A stretch of DNA of 64,000 nt from Antedon mediterranea (Eukaryota; Echinodermata; Crinoidea; Comatulida; Antedonidae). The stretch covers positions 13,891,001-13,955,000 of the forward strand of contig NC_092673.1 in NCBI RefSeq assembly GCF_964355755.1, given 5' to 3'. Below are positions 24,445 through 36,289 of this stretch, one piece after another; the stretch's first letter is position 1; every line of letters starts with the position of its first letter. The notes below the pieces were generated by a model that worked only from the letters and a program-made list of their open reading frames with translations, searched no databases and was not told the DNA's origin. The translations under genes and the position numbers were made by a program.

Positions 24445-25227
24445 TGTGGGGATTTATCTAATCATGTGATAATTAAATACTTCCCTCTATAGGTGTTAAT
24501 GCCCCCTGTAACAGTCTTTTTCAAATTATTTGCTTTCTTTTGTATTCATGAACCGGTCAAGGAAGCAGATAGTTTTGTCTCTTATGTAATTAAAGATCTG
24601 ATTAAAAGGTAATTACTCTAGACCTTTTGTTTTGGGTTTAACCTTGACTCATGGAATGTGCAGTTAGGAAGCCTATTGAATAGTATTGTGTTATAATCTT
24701 GGAACTAGGATGGTTATGCCACATAATGTTATAATATACTTTTGTGATAAACCTTCTTTGTATTAACAAATTATGTTTATATAGATTTAGTTAGAAGAGA
24801 GTTTCTAGTTAACAGTTTGTATAACAGTTCACACTTGATTAATTTGTACACACGAGGCTACCATGCGATACCGTGATAGATCGTCATGTAGTGCGCCCTC
24901 TATTTATCATACAAAATGGCTGCGCCCATGGACTTGTTATTGTTTATATATTTTACGCAAACCTAAGATTATAACTCCTTGATTCAATGAATAGACTAAG
25001 TTTAGTATTCAAATAGTGTGAGTAAATTCCAACATGCATTTATTCTAGTAATATTCAGGCACTTATGATGTAATTGTGTAGGTAATTAATTAGGTATTTG
25101 TATACAGAGGCTGTTTAGGTAGACGTGCCGTTTGATGTAATATTCGTAGTCCTCAGAGAGAAACCTTTTTATTAGAGTCGCCTGTTAAGTTGAGGTCGTT
25201 ACTAAGAATTAGCTTGTATTTCCCCAT
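24445..25227 (+). repeat. Putative 3' LTR of G4
   Basis: It begins TGTGGGGATTTATC directly after a purine tract. The end is uncertain; TTTCCCCATA near 25217-25226 is the best partner for the TGTGGGGA start. With no 5' LTR to compare, the limits are tentative. Confidence 0.4.
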
Positions 25228-25239
25228 AACTTTACGCTT

Positions 25240-25860
25240 TTAGCCAAATGAGTAAGGGTATGGACATTGTACTTCATTGACTGTGGCCCATATAGAACCT
25301 GCATTTGGACAACAAATTCCCTCGGCAGCTCTGTTAACATCTGCAGGACTCACCGATTTCTGCAATAAAATAAACATACCTTCTACCGGGGCACTAAGAT
25401 GCGACAGGTAAGCATCTGGTAGTAGACAGAGAAAAAAAACAGCAATCAATTATGCCATTCTGATGCTTTCCACCTTTTCCTTTCATCAATGATTCGTATC
25501 ATTTGGTGTGCACCTACATTCTCCAGCCAATTTTTCACTAGTAGTTTGCTTACCCCCAAAGCTACTGCATGCATGTAATCAGGAACAAATCCCAAACAAT
25601 TTCAAACTTCGGCAAGTTGATTAGGTGCCTTTACACCATGAATATTTCTGTTTTCTCCAAATGCCGGTCAGTGGATAACAGAACTTGCAACCATAATAGC
25701 CATTGAATTGTACTGTGTTTGCTGTCTACAAACAGTTTCAGGAACAGCGACATCTTTAGTTCAGATGTCCCAAACCAAACTCCAGCCAATATCAAGCTGC
25801 ATCGTCCCAAATTGTTGTTTTTGGTTACTCAAAATATTATTCTAATAATAGTCAAGTTAG
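25240..25860 (-). pseudogene. CACTA/EnSpm-like transposase fragment, decayed
   Basis: The minus strand reads GVKAPNQLAEV, a stop, NCLGFVPDYMHAVALGVSKL, IIDERKRWKASEWHN, a stop, then after a shift in a T run LLPDAYLSHLSAPVEGMF and LLQKSVSPADVNRAAE. The order GF.PDYMH...LGV, ERK.WKASEW.N.LL and S.SP.D..RAE is one I recall from large metazoan DNA-transposon proteins usually filed as CACTA/EnSpm-like; that label needs a search. Both in-frame stops are TGA where the pattern expects Trp. It lies just downstream of the G4 LTR on the opposite strand. Confidence 0.5.
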
Positions 25861-28550
25861 AGTTTGTTCGTTGATTTTTGAAATGTTAATTGTTTTTTTG
25901 ACATAGGCTAGCCTGGCCTCTATGGCCTAGTAAATGTATGCGAACCTAGCCATTTTTCATGCTCATTATTGGCATTCTGCAACTGTTGTTCGACTAAATG
26001 CATATTGACTATATGCTCATCTCTCATCATTTCATCATTTTTTTACAATTTCTTTTTGCAGGTTCCGTCAACTTATTCAATGAGGTTTATGGTACTGCAA
26101 CTGGCTAGGCTAGTAATATCTTCATCAATAGACCAATTCAATTTTCTGTGGACCTATATCAACGGGAATTATCACTGTTGTACCTATATAAACAATGAAA
26201 ATAATGTTAATAATCTATTAACAATGTTCGTGAGATTGCTCTTAAAGAATAAAGGTCAACTGGAATTATCACTGCTGGGGATCGCTGTGGTTGGACATAG
26301 TGTATTCATCCTTCTTTGTTTTAGGTTGGTCCTAGGTAAGCACATAACTTATAACATACCATTGTTGTCTAAAATGTTCCCCAATTAATGAAATTCCGAG
26401 GAATAATCTCAGCAATTTTGACAGCCTCCTCCGAAGGCACTGCAACATCTTTTGTAGCTTTCGCCTTTATATTAGCCTATCATTTTCACAGATGGGCTGC
26501 CAACCGATGCTTTGATAATCCTGCAACTGTGTCGTTGAATTCTTGTTCTCCATCCTTCGTTCCTTTTTTATATCATTCAGAAATTGTTTTCTTTGCTTTC
26601 TAATGTAGTTGAAAAATACAACGATACCCTTGTATTTTTCAACAAGGACCACTTGTGTACATCGTTCAAATTTTGACATTTTCGGCATTTCAATTACCTC
26701 ACGGTGTAACATTAAAAAAAGGTAACCTAGGCCTATTGTGGCGAATGTTTTTTTTGTATTTTGCGCTTCAGTAAATCCAGGGGCATATCAAGGGTCGCCG
26801 CCCTTTGTATCATTGTCTGATTGGTTATTTATTAGACATACAGTATTGCACCAGCCGCTGTAACCTCGACTAGAAACTAGACATTAAGTTGAACTGCAAA
26901 CTTTGACTACTTCGTTTATGAATTGAATTTGGAGTAATAGCAGAATTATCGAATAATCTGTTTTTACCGTACAAGGTGACTTACTGAATCTCACCCTTTT
27001 GAAAGAGTATATGTAAATGCTTGTATGTTAATTTCCTTATTTAGAACAATTCAATCATACAATTTCCTTTTTTTCTTGCAATACACAAAATGAACTAGTA
27101 CATTTGGGCTTTGTCAATAGCATTGTGTGAAGAACTTGATTGACTCTTTCTAGTTTTTTGGACAGACAGAATATCAATATCGTCGTCGTCGTTTTTACTC
27201 AAATGCCTTACTCTGGCCTGTCTGCATAATTGAGAACAGTCCCAGCATCTGATTTGACAAGCAATAGTTTTTTACCCTTTCTAATTTTTCCGTCAGCTCA
27301 CATACGAACTCGTTGGGCGGTTAACTGCCTTGGCCTGTCTGTCTGGCCTGTCTGTCTAGCCTTTGAAATTCATGTTCTGGAATGCCTTTTGTACCTCCCC
27401 AGGTCCCGGGGCCATGTTGAAGCCTTCACGTGGCGGCCCTGTTGACGTCACATATTGCATATGTGGCTAACTAATTCAACGTCATATAGTTTTTCACACA
27501 GGTTTTATAAAATAATAAAAATATTCAAATACAAAGGAGATATTGTGTAAATATGCATAACTACCAATCTCCTTGGTCAAATATGGAGAGGACTTTATGG
27601 TAATAGTGGTATTTTTTTTTCCATTTTTTTTTTAGTGGAATACTTCGATAGATTTAGACTTACACAGACACAAAGAAAAAATAGACAATCATTTGTTTTA
27701 CTGTCAATTTGTGTAATTTTCATTTATTTAGTTCAAGAAAGAAATAATGTATTTGGAAAGCACACTTCAAGACCTTTCATTTGGTATCAAACATTATTCA
27801 ATTACTGTAAATAGAAAAAAGTGTTTTCATTTTGAATACTTGTGTTCTCTATACTGCTTATAAACATAAATATGTAATATTTATATTCAAACAATATTTA
27901 GATTGAAAAAAAAAATTATATATTGGAAAAAAAAAAAATTATATATTGGAAAAAAAAAAAATTACATTTGTATGCGGTGATGCACAGGGCTCAGTGTAGT
28001 TTAGTAAGTCTGGATAACAAGCATCGCATAAAAGTGGGCAACCAGGTTTCCCAGTCGCTGCTGCTAAAAGGGGCAAACAAGTGAAGTGAAGTGGTACCAA
28101 GTGTGATTTTCTAGGTAAATTTGTCTCAACATAACCAAATTAATTTGTTGTCAAAAATTCCATGTAGACGATAACTGTACAGTATATATGTTTTTTGAAT
28201 CGGTTGCTTTGTGCAATTGTTTCCAGATTGAAATCCCAGAAACAATGGAGGAGAACTTCTACACCGGCCAGGTAAATATTGGGTTCCATGCGTTGGGTAC
28301 AGACGCCACCCCCCCCCCTCCCCAAGTCCCAAAAGGTCCACTATTTCATCGGTTGGTATTTTTTCTTGTCTTGTTTAACTAAAGACAATATTATATATAT
28401 ACAAAATTTACATTATCAATGGTATACAAACAAAAATATGTTAATATAAAATGAAAAAATACCGGTAATTAAATTACGGAATCTGAACTGACTACAAATT
28501 CGATGTGAAACATGCGCAGTCGATCATGTGACGACAAGCAATAGCTTTGC
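25861..28550. other. Non-coding stretch
   Basis: No supported gene. Open frames at 25969-26603 (+) and 26467-26712 (-) lack motifs. A 25-base AT unit (TTATATATTGGAAAAAAAAA) is repeated about 2.5 times near 27905-27965, and a run of about ten C occurs near 28310. Confidence 0.35.
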
Positions 28551-29010
28551 GCTTCATGTACGTGGTACACAGTAAAGTGTTTGCTGGAAATACAGACAAC
28601 CGGCGGTAAAGACACGTCTGGAAATACAGACCCTATCGAATACGGTGCCTAAACATGGGAAGGAAGGAGCAGGAAGCTAGAAAGCAGAAAGCTGCTGGAA
28701 AATCATGCTAAAAGTTGGATGGCTGGATAAAAAAATCGTGTGAAAAAGATAAAGAACAAGACCAAGAGGCTAAAGATCTAGGCCTAGGGCCTGTCCTAGA
28801 ACAGCCAGATTTACGTAAACTCATGGTGAACGGACGTGTCTAAAACTTCGCTCCCGGTTTTCATTGAACTCAATTATTTCACCATTGTTGTGGCTGATTC
28901 AACCAGCTATCATTTTGACTCGGACACTACTAGTCTTACGGTAATTAGTTCATCTACCTTGCCATATTGCTACTGATATTCCGCTTTTTCTACTGTCGTT
29001 CATCAATTCA

Positions 29011-29662
29011 ATGGCTAGTTCCAGTACTAGATCAACACGGAAGAATGGTAAAGGCGGCAGTGCACCTGGTGACGAAAATGCTACCGCTGTAGTCAGCTCG
29101 GATCAACCTAAAAAAAATCAACACAATGGTGACTCAGCGCATGATTTAGCAGGTGTGAAAAAACTGATCGACTCGGAACTACGAAGATGCGTCAGATACC
29201 GCTTCGGCTATTGTTAAAACAAAATTAAAGAACAATAGATCGGTAAGATTACAGACCTTATTAGAGATTCTGTTCAATTTGATATTGCCAACGCTAACGA
29301 TAAAATAGGCCTTCCAATAATGAAAATACTGATAATGAAGCGTGTAGTGTATTTAAAGACAACCTTAATGTATCAGTTGACTCTGCCGACATAGACAGGT
29401 CTCATAGACTGGGGCCTAAAAGAGAACCAGACCCCAAGAAGAAGAAAAATAGTAGGCCTATTATAATTAAATTCTCCAATTACAATAAGCGAAACGAGGT
29501 TTTTAAGGCCAAAAAAGGTTTTAAAAACTCGCCATACTTTGTACATGAGAATTTAACCATGAAACGCTCGCAGCTGTTGCGTGAGGTGAAAACCAAATAT
29601 GCAGACGCTATCAAGTCCACCTGGACACAAGATGGAAAAATACACATACTTACGCACACTAT
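29011..29662 (+). pseudogene. LINE-B ORF1 protein, 5' and central part
   Basis: The first frame opens MASSSTRSTRKNGKGGSAPG and stops at 29217. After frameshifts, a second block (about 29389-29662) reads IDRSHRLGPKREPDPKKKK, RPIIIKFSNYNKRNEVFKAK, YFVHENLTMKRSQLLREVK and STWTQDGKIHILT. The IDRSHRLG, RPIIIKF, ENLT.KR and W..DGKI order is that of the RNA-binding ORF1 protein found in several LINE clades. It packages the LINE RNA. Lesions near 29220-29340 and the G2 insertion at 29663 disable it; its last codons lie at 34793-34840. Confidence 0.7.
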
Positions 29663-29856
29663 TGTTATATGATGGCACCATATATTATGATGTCGCCCTC
29701 TATAGTATGTAGGATACCCATAAGGGAACAGACCTCTAAAACATGGCTTCAGTATAGAAGACCTCACGAATGATTGTGATAACAATGATGTCGAGTAACT
29801 AAAGAATAAAAGCATTGTGTTACTAGAAACGTCATCATGTATTAAAGAATATTACA
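29663..29856 (+). repeat. G2 5' LTR
   Basis: 194 bp, TGTTATATG...ATATTACA. It differs from the 3' LTR by about one substitution and one short indel (GTCGAGTAACT against GTCGAATAACT; GTCATCATG against GTCTCTCATG). Contains AATAAAAG near its end. The primer binding region TGGTGGCAACGGTAGG follows directly at 29857. Confidence 0.93.
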
Positions 29857-30089
29857 TGGTGGCAACGGTAGGATTGAAATATATAATAAAGTCAATTGAT
29901 AAGCTATACTAGGCTAGAAGAATAAATAGGCTAGCGTACACGCCGCCGCACGAATAGATTAGTAAAACGTGTTGTTGAGAGTACACACGTGCGGAGAGAA
30001 CTGAATTGGATTTTGTATTCGGATAGCAGAAGGCAAAAAATAGCCCATACACATTTTGTTACCAAAACCTAAATCAGCCAGAACCATTA

Positions 30090-31660
30090 AATATATCGAC
30101 AGGCAACATATCAGAGAATTGGAAGAGATTCAAACAGAGATTTGAACTATGTAACATTGCCAGTGGAATGTCACGAAAACCAAGTGAAACGCAAACGTCA
30201 TTACTACTCCATACTATTGGGCAACAAGGCTTAGATGTATATAAGGCCAAATAAAAAAAAAAACTTGTTAAGCGTCACACCCTCATAAATTTTCAGGGGC
30301 GGGGGGACGGTTTTTTTTTTGTTTTTTTTACTTTTTATGGAGGTATATTTTTGAGCGATGGACATTTTGGCCCACTTTTTTTTAGGACGAAACGTCAAAC
30401 TTTTTAAATGCGAAACAGAACAAAATTGACTATAGTATGAAATATTATTGTCAATGACAAAATTGAGTTTTGTATTGTTTATATCCAGACGTAATTAAAA
30501 CATTAAATTTAATTGCCACCGAGCGAAATTGTAGGCCCTAGGCTAATCCGTCCAAGCTGCCACCCCCGCCTCGCTCATCGGCCATGGTCCGCCGTCTCTT
30601 GCTCGACTCATCTATCCAGGAAATTCCCTATATCGCGAGAAGCATGATGTTGGTCTCAATATACTAAATAGTGGGCTGATTTTGAAAACAGCTTACGGCA
30701 TTTCTTAAGTGAATTTTTATTCAACGTATTCATTCTTCTTTGATGAATCCCTTGCCAATTGCTGTGTAAATCAGTATTTAAAGTTGTTATGCGAAAAGTG
30801 TGTGTAATTATTCCACAGGTAAACCATGGCCATGCATATGAAAACCAATCGCCCAACAGGACCTCGTGGTGTGCCGATCTCGAGCATCGTAAACAAAATT
30901 GGTAGAGTCCATTAAGTATGGGGTGTTTCCTATTTACGAACCTATAAAAAACGCGCTTCGACCACTGTGTAGGCAAAGTATTTATTTCGTTAAATCCCTA
31001 AATTGATAATCGTGTATTCTGTAATCACGTGACTGATGATGTAATCCTCAGCGACGTACTAAATGCACGTGATTTAATGTGTTGGGGAAAAAGCTTGCTG
31101 TTTACCACATTACATGATTCGCGGTGCTATTCGCGTTTCCTTGACGTAAATCGGCGGCGTGTAAATGAAACAATTGTTTTCACCAAATTGTCGTTGTCGA
31201 CATAGAGCGATCGGTGGCTAGCTAGCGTGGCTAAGCCATGGAGTTACCTCCATGGCTAAGCTAAAGAAGTACGTATTTTTTAAAAATGACACCAGCCTAG
31301 CAAACATTTGCTAGTTTTGAAATTTTCAACTAGCAATTATGAAGAATCTACTAGCAAAATGATAGTTTGCTAGCGTGAATTTTGAGCCCTGCTCTGGAGC
31401 TGGGCCGGGCCGCTGAACTTTCCGTTGTATATAGGAAAAAAAAATAAATAAATAAAAAGAGAGGCGGCTGGATAATCAGGAGCGGGCGGTGACGCTTAAC
31501 AAGTATGTTTTTTTATTTGGCCTAACGCATTTAAATTTGAAAATGAAGCTGAGAAGATGAGATTAAACACAGTTATGCACAAATTTGAGGAATATTGTAA
31601 CCCCAAGAAAAACATTACATTTGAACGACACACTTTCTTTCTTAATATATTACCACTGAG
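30090..31660 (+). pseudogene. G2 gag, split by a DNA transposon
   Basis: The gag start reads NISENWKRFKQRFELC and LLLHTIGQQGLDVY (30105-30241), as in Mag-type gag (W..F...fe.y). The foreign element occupies 30245-31522. Reading resumes at 31526 in the same frame with AFKFENEAEKM and HKFEEYCNPKKNITFERHTF. The rest of gag, the zinc knuckle and the protease active-site DTG are missing: the frame passes directly into the later protease region (LPLRMYRAMFP). Confidence 0.8.
30245..31522. mobile_element. 1,278-bp Harbinger-type non-autonomous element
   Basis: The ends are inverted repeats starting GGCCAAATAAAAAAA and including ACTTGTTAAGCGTCAC (30245-30278 and the complement at about 31489-31522). 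TAA flanks both sides (30242-30244 and 31523-31525), the 3-bp TWA duplication usual for PIF/Harbinger. No transposase frame is seen; a 106-residue minus frame (30976-30656) is unrecognised. Removing the element and one TAA leaves the gag frame intact. Confidence 0.85.
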
Positions 31661-33422
31661 AATGTATAGAGCTATGTTTCCTAAAAACATGAGCAATAAT
31701 GTACCTAATGATAGATATGTTAACAAATCTAATGTAAAAGTCACAGCGTATAACGGAGCACAAATCAAACATTATGGTTACATACACATCCCATGTTACT
31801 TCAATAACTTACACACAAATGCAAAGTTTTATATTGCAGAGGTACAGGGACCAGCTATAATGGGACTACCGACGCTAAAGACTCTGAAGATAATACAGAT
31901 AAACTATGCAGTCAAAGTAAATGACAAAATCAAGGATGTAGAGGACATAAAAAGACTCTATCCAGACAGATTTGAAGGCATTGGCAAGTTTGAGGGTACG
32001 TACAAAATAGTTATAGACGAAACGGTACCACCTGTCATACACGCACCAAGGTCATGTCCATTAGCGATAAAAAATGACATAAAGGCTGAATTGGATGAAA
32101 TGATGAGATTAAATGTCATACAGAAAGTAGAGAAACCAGTGGATTGGGTTTCAAGTTTGGCCTACTCACAGAAACCAAATGGGAGATGGCGGATATGTTT
32201 AGATCCTAAGGACTTAAATAAAGCTATAAAACGCACATACCATCACACACCAACCCTAGATGAGATAACACATAAATTTAGTGGGGCAAAGTTTTTCTCT
32301 AAACTAGATGCACGACATGGATATTGGTCCATAAGACTTGACAAAGAATCCAGTTATCTTACCACATTTAACACTCCAGGGTTTGGAAGATTCAGATTCC
32401 TAAGATTACCATTTGGACTGAATGTCAGCCAAGACGTTTTTCAACATAAGATGGATCAAATATTGGAGAAATGCATCGGAGCCACAGGCATCGCAGATGA
32501 CGTTGCTGTATTTGGGAAAACAGAAGAAGAACATGATCGAAACTTAATGGACCTGATGGAAACCGCTAGAGAATATGGGCTTGTATTCAATGCAGAGAAA
32601 TGTGAAATAAAGCGACCGCAAATAAATTTCTTTGTTAAAGAGTTACAAAGTTTCCTAGGCATCGCCACGTATACGAGTCCCTTCTGTCCCAAGCTGTCAG
32701 ACAAAACAGCACCCCTCCGAGAACTTCTGAAAAAAGATAATGTATTTGAATGGAATGGCTCACAACAAAAAGCATTCGAAGAGATAAAGTCAACAATATG
32801 TAACCAGACAACACTGACCTATTTCCAACCTAACAAAAAGTTGAAACTACAAGTGGATGCATCCCTGATTGGAGTGGGAGCAGCACTCATACAAGACGAA
32901 AAAGTTGTTGCGTTTACATCAAAGGCATTAACAGAAGCGGAACAAAGATATGCGAACATTGAAAGAGAACTACTGGCGGTAGTGTACGCAGTAGAGAAGT
33001 TCCACACATATGTGTATGGAAACTCATTCATTGTGGAATTGGACCACAAACCGTTAGAGATGATCCAACTAAAAAATCTAATGAGTGTACCACAAAGACT
33101 ACAAAGACTACTAATGAGACTACAAGGATATGATCTGACAATCAAGTATAAACCAGGCAAAGAAATGGTCCTGCCAGATGCCATGTCTAGATTAAACCCT
33201 ATAAATGACAGCCAAATTGAAGAAGAAGTAAAGATACAACTGTCATATTTCTCAGAGTCCAAAGAAGAAGAAATAAGGCAGAAGACCAAGGAAGACCCAA
33301 CTCTCATAAAATTGGGAAGTATAATACAGCAAGGCTGGCCAGACAAACTAAAATCTGTACATAAGACAATAAGACCATACTTCCCATACAGGGATGAACT
33401 CACACAACAGAGAACGGAATAA
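31557..33422 (+). pseudogene. G2 pol: protease remnant, RT, RNase H with in-frame deletions
   Basis: This is a 621-residue open frame. After the gag remnant come KVTAYNGAQIKHYGYIHIPC and VQGPAIMGLPTLK (late protease), then RT with KPNGRWRICLDPKDLNKAIK, FSKLDARHGYWSIRLDKESS and a catalytic IADDVAVFG (D314, D315). Between INFF and VKELQSFLGIA about 30 residues of the usual RT/connection region are absent without loss of frame. RNase H has QVDASLIGVGAALIQ, NIERELLAVVYAVEKFH and LDHKPLEMI. The frame ends early at 33422 through a shift. Confidence 0.85.
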
Positions 33423-33442
33423 TACTAAAGGGTAACAGAGTA

Positions 33443-34490
33443 GTGATCCCAGATGTCATGAGACAGGACATCCTAAAACAACTACACACATCCCACTTAG
33501 GCATAACCAAGTGTCAACTGATGGCTAAAACATCAATCCATTGGCCCAGTATTAATGAGGAAATAGAAAACATGATAAAAGCATGCCCATCATGCCAACA
33601 ACACAAACACAAACAACAACATGAAGAGAAAAATCCCTACCAAAGAATGGGAAATACTCGCAGCTGACCTATTCTACATAAATAGAGTAGAATACCTCCT
33701 AATAGCAGATTATTACACCAAATATCCAATCATAAGAAAAATACCGGCAGACCAATCAAACAGTGAAACAGTTATATCGATAATAAAAAATGTCTTCTCA
33801 GAGTTTGGGATGGTTCAAGAATTGATTACCGACAACGGACCACACTTCAACAGTGAACAATTCAAACAGTTTAGGAAAGATTGGAAATTCATACACACAA
33901 CCACAAGTCCTCACCACCATGAAGGAAATGGATTCATCGAACGAATGGTTCAAACAGTAAAGTCAACCATCATCAAAGCTCAGCACAACAACACAGATGT
34001 TGATAAAGCTTTACTATACATGCGAGCAACTCCAGTCGACTCAAAACTTGCCTCACCCGGAATGATGATATTTCACAGAGGACTAAAAACAGAACTTCCA
34101 ACAAACAATGAAAAAATGCCAACCAGAAAAGAAATAAGAAATCGACTAAAAAACCGACAAGACAAACAGAAGCAATATCATGATGAAAATACAAAACCAC
34201 TTCAACCAATAAAGAGAGGAGAAAGCGTGAGAATCAGACACTCTGACAAAAACCCACAGTGGATCCCAGCGAAGATACTAAACAAAACAAGTCCACATTC
34301 GTACAGAGTACTGACAGAAAACCAGAAAACACTAAGAAGAAACCGAACACACATCCGCAAAACAAACGAACACTTTACACACATAATACTAGAAACACCA
34401 CTTACTCATTACAAGACTATAGAACACAAACCATCATCATGCTCTAGCAGTGGCAGAAAAATTAAGAAACCAAATAGATTAGATTTGTAA
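33443..34490 (+). pseudogene. G2 integrase, two frames
   Basis: The first frame (33443-33667) carries the zinc region: HTSHLGITKCQLMAKTSIHW and CPSCQQHKHKQQ. The second (33621-34490) has ADLFYINRVEYLLIADYYTK, ITDNGPHFNSEQFKQF and EGNGFIERMVQTVKSTI, giving the D, D, E triad, then a basic C-terminus (RRNRTHIRKTNEHF) and a KKPNRLDL end like that of G1. One frameshift near 33650 separates them. Confidence 0.85.
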
Positions 34491-34593
34491 ATAAAACTTA
34501 TAATTGTTTTATTATGATTGTAATATGATTGATAAATGAGACCCACAGTTTAATTATATTTGTACACCATTATGAGTAATTAAAGAAGAGGGA

Positions 34594-34788
34594 TGTTATA
34601 TGATGGCACCATATATTATGATGTCGCCCTCTATAGTATGTAGGATACCCATAAGGGAACAGACCTCTAAAACATGGCTTCAGTATAGAAGACCTCACGA
34701 ATGATTGTGATAACAATGATGTCGAATAACTAAAGAATAAAAGCATTGTGTTACTAGAAACGTCTCTCATGTATTAAAGAATATTACA
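34594..34788 (+). repeat. G2 3' LTR
   Basis: 195 bp, preceded by the polypurine tract AAAGAAGAGGGA (34582-34593) and followed by the CTAT target duplication. Confidence 0.93.
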
Positions 34789-35074
34789 CTATGAAAAGAA
34801 TCGTCGTTTGTACGCGCTCGGATCTATCTATCTCGGCATGCTCAAGTGATGAAGTGAAGCGGCTATATTGTTCCATTTCAGGCCCAGCTAGAAAACTTAT
34901 TTACTGAAAACCGGAATCTGAGTTTTTTTCGCCTAATTTATTCTTGATTTTATCTGAGACAAACTTGATTCATCAGATACTGTACTTTTTTAATTTTGGA
35001 TATTATAGAAGACTTCATTATGTTTCAATTATGTTTTAAATGCCCTTTTGTTCTAAGCATTTCGTTTATATGTC

Positions 35075-35560
35075 TTGTTCTATGTTTTTTTGTTTTTTTG
35101 GTTTATACAAATAAGCACAAATATATATAGCTGGCTGTGCATTGACTGCACAACCATTTTGTTTCCATTTAATATGATTTTAGATGACAATGCATTTAAA
35201 CAAGAAATAAAACACTTCTTTGACCACAATGTTAATCTAAACAGTTTGCAGCCTTTAACCTTAGATCCTTTTTGTATTTCTTTAAACAATATACTTAATG
35301 ATGACTCTTTACTTTTAGATAACAATGATCCGTGTAATTATAACCTTATTGATGCTTTTAATTCAAAAATCACAAATATGTCTTCCTCATTTAGCATTTT
35401 TAATATGAATTCTCGCAGCCTTGTTAATCATTTTAATGATATAACTGACTTTATTAGTACCTTAAAACATAATTTTTCTGCAATCTGTTTCACTGAAACC
35501 TTTTTTAATAATAACAAAACTTGTTTTTCTTTTTACAATATTCCAGGTTATACTTACCCG
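35075..35560 (+). pseudogene. LINE-B ORF2 start: apurinic-type endonuclease N-terminus
   Basis: After an Asp/Asn-rich lead (from the ATG near 35174) the frame has FSIFNMNSRSLVNHFNDITD, LKHNFSAICFTETFF and YNIPGYTY. This matches the first strands of the LINE endonuclease: N..SL.N, I.ltET. with the catalytic Glu, and the GY after it. It is cut at about 35560, and the next codons belong to G3 gag. Confidence 0.7.
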
Positions 35561-36102
35561 AGTCATCATTAGTTACCTTCAATTCAAACGTATCCAATGA
35601 GGAAGGGGCACCACTGATGTATGATGATCAATTGTTGAGAAGCACGTTCCTCCAAACACTGCAGACAGGTCTTAGAGGAAACTTGCGCATTGAGATGAGA
35701 GAGCACCTTCAGGAACCCAATATCTCAGATGAAGACCTCCTTGAGAGACTAGCCAGAGTGGAAAACCTCGAAGATAAACGGAAACAGAAACAATGTACAT
35801 CAAATACTGTAAAGGTTGCCAGTGCAACCGTTACCACATCTTCACCCAGTGATGAAATCAAGATGCTGGTAGAAGGTTTGAAGACACTACAGGCAAGTGT
35901 TTCCGCTTTACAGGGAGTTGTACAACACACAAACAAAGGTAGACGGAAGTCAAGAGGAAGAGGATGTAACAGTTGCAAGCAGGACGGTAAGGGAGATGAT
36001 TGTAGGCATTGTTACAAGTGTGGAGGTGACAACCATTTCGCTAGGGCTTGCACCACCAACCAGGGAAACGGACCCCGATCATCCCAACGGGACTTGGAAT
36101 GA
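35561..36102 (+). pseudogene. G3 gag, C-terminal part with zinc knuckle
   Basis: LLRSTFLQTLQTGLRGNLRI, ISDEDLLERLARVENLEDKR and a Lys/Arg-rich linker lead to CRHCYKCGGDNHFARAC, a CCHC zinc knuckle preceded by an extra Cys-rich stretch (CNSCKQDGKGDDC). The N-terminus is missing and the gag-protease junction (36100-36310) has stops in the protease frame. Confidence 0.75.
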
Positions 36103-36289
36103 TCGTAGAAAAACCCAACATGTCCCCTAACTTCAAGAAGCGTGAGATAGAGGTGTCCAAAGGTGATCACATGTACCAAGGCCAGTCTGGGATTGATCAC
36201 TCGAAAGGAAGTCACAGTAAACAGTCGAAGTTTGATCCAGAAAAGAAGCACCAAATTAGCCACCTCACACCTGGGCAACACCTAAGATT

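Larger units (their letters stand above)
21889..25230 (+). mobile_element. Gypsy element G4, 5'-truncated inside RT, decayed
   Basis: The element starts abruptly inside the RT domain (YLDD at 21941-21952). It runs through RNase H, the integrase zinc region and catalytic core and a C-terminal tail to a purine tract (ACAGGGGAG) before a putative 3' LTR at 24445. There is no 5' LTR, gag or protease. The left side directly abuts a LINE tail in opposite orientation. Confidence 0.8.
29663..34788 (+). mobile_element. Gypsy element G2, LTR to LTR, internally deleted
   Basis: LTRs at 29663-29856 and 34594-34788 are nearly identical. CTAT flanks both sides (29659-29662 and 34789-34792), a 4-bp target duplication. 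The order is LTR, primer site, gag start, a foreign 1,278-bp element, gag/pol with in-frame deletions, integrase, purine tract, LTR. The insertion target is LINE-B ORF1. Confidence 0.92.
29011..35560 (+). mobile_element. LINE-B (CR1/L2-type), split by Gypsy G2
   Basis: ORF1-type sequence (29011-29662) continues directly after the G2 element at 34793, and an endonuclease start (35075-35560) follows. The LINE was therefore present before G2. Its RT part is gone: the endonuclease stops where Gypsy G3 begins. Confidence 0.7.

Noticed and set aside
35521-35572. G3 gag start at the open frame beginning near 35521
   Set aside because: The first ~15 codons overlap the LINE endonuclease sequence in another frame, so they are not the original gag start.
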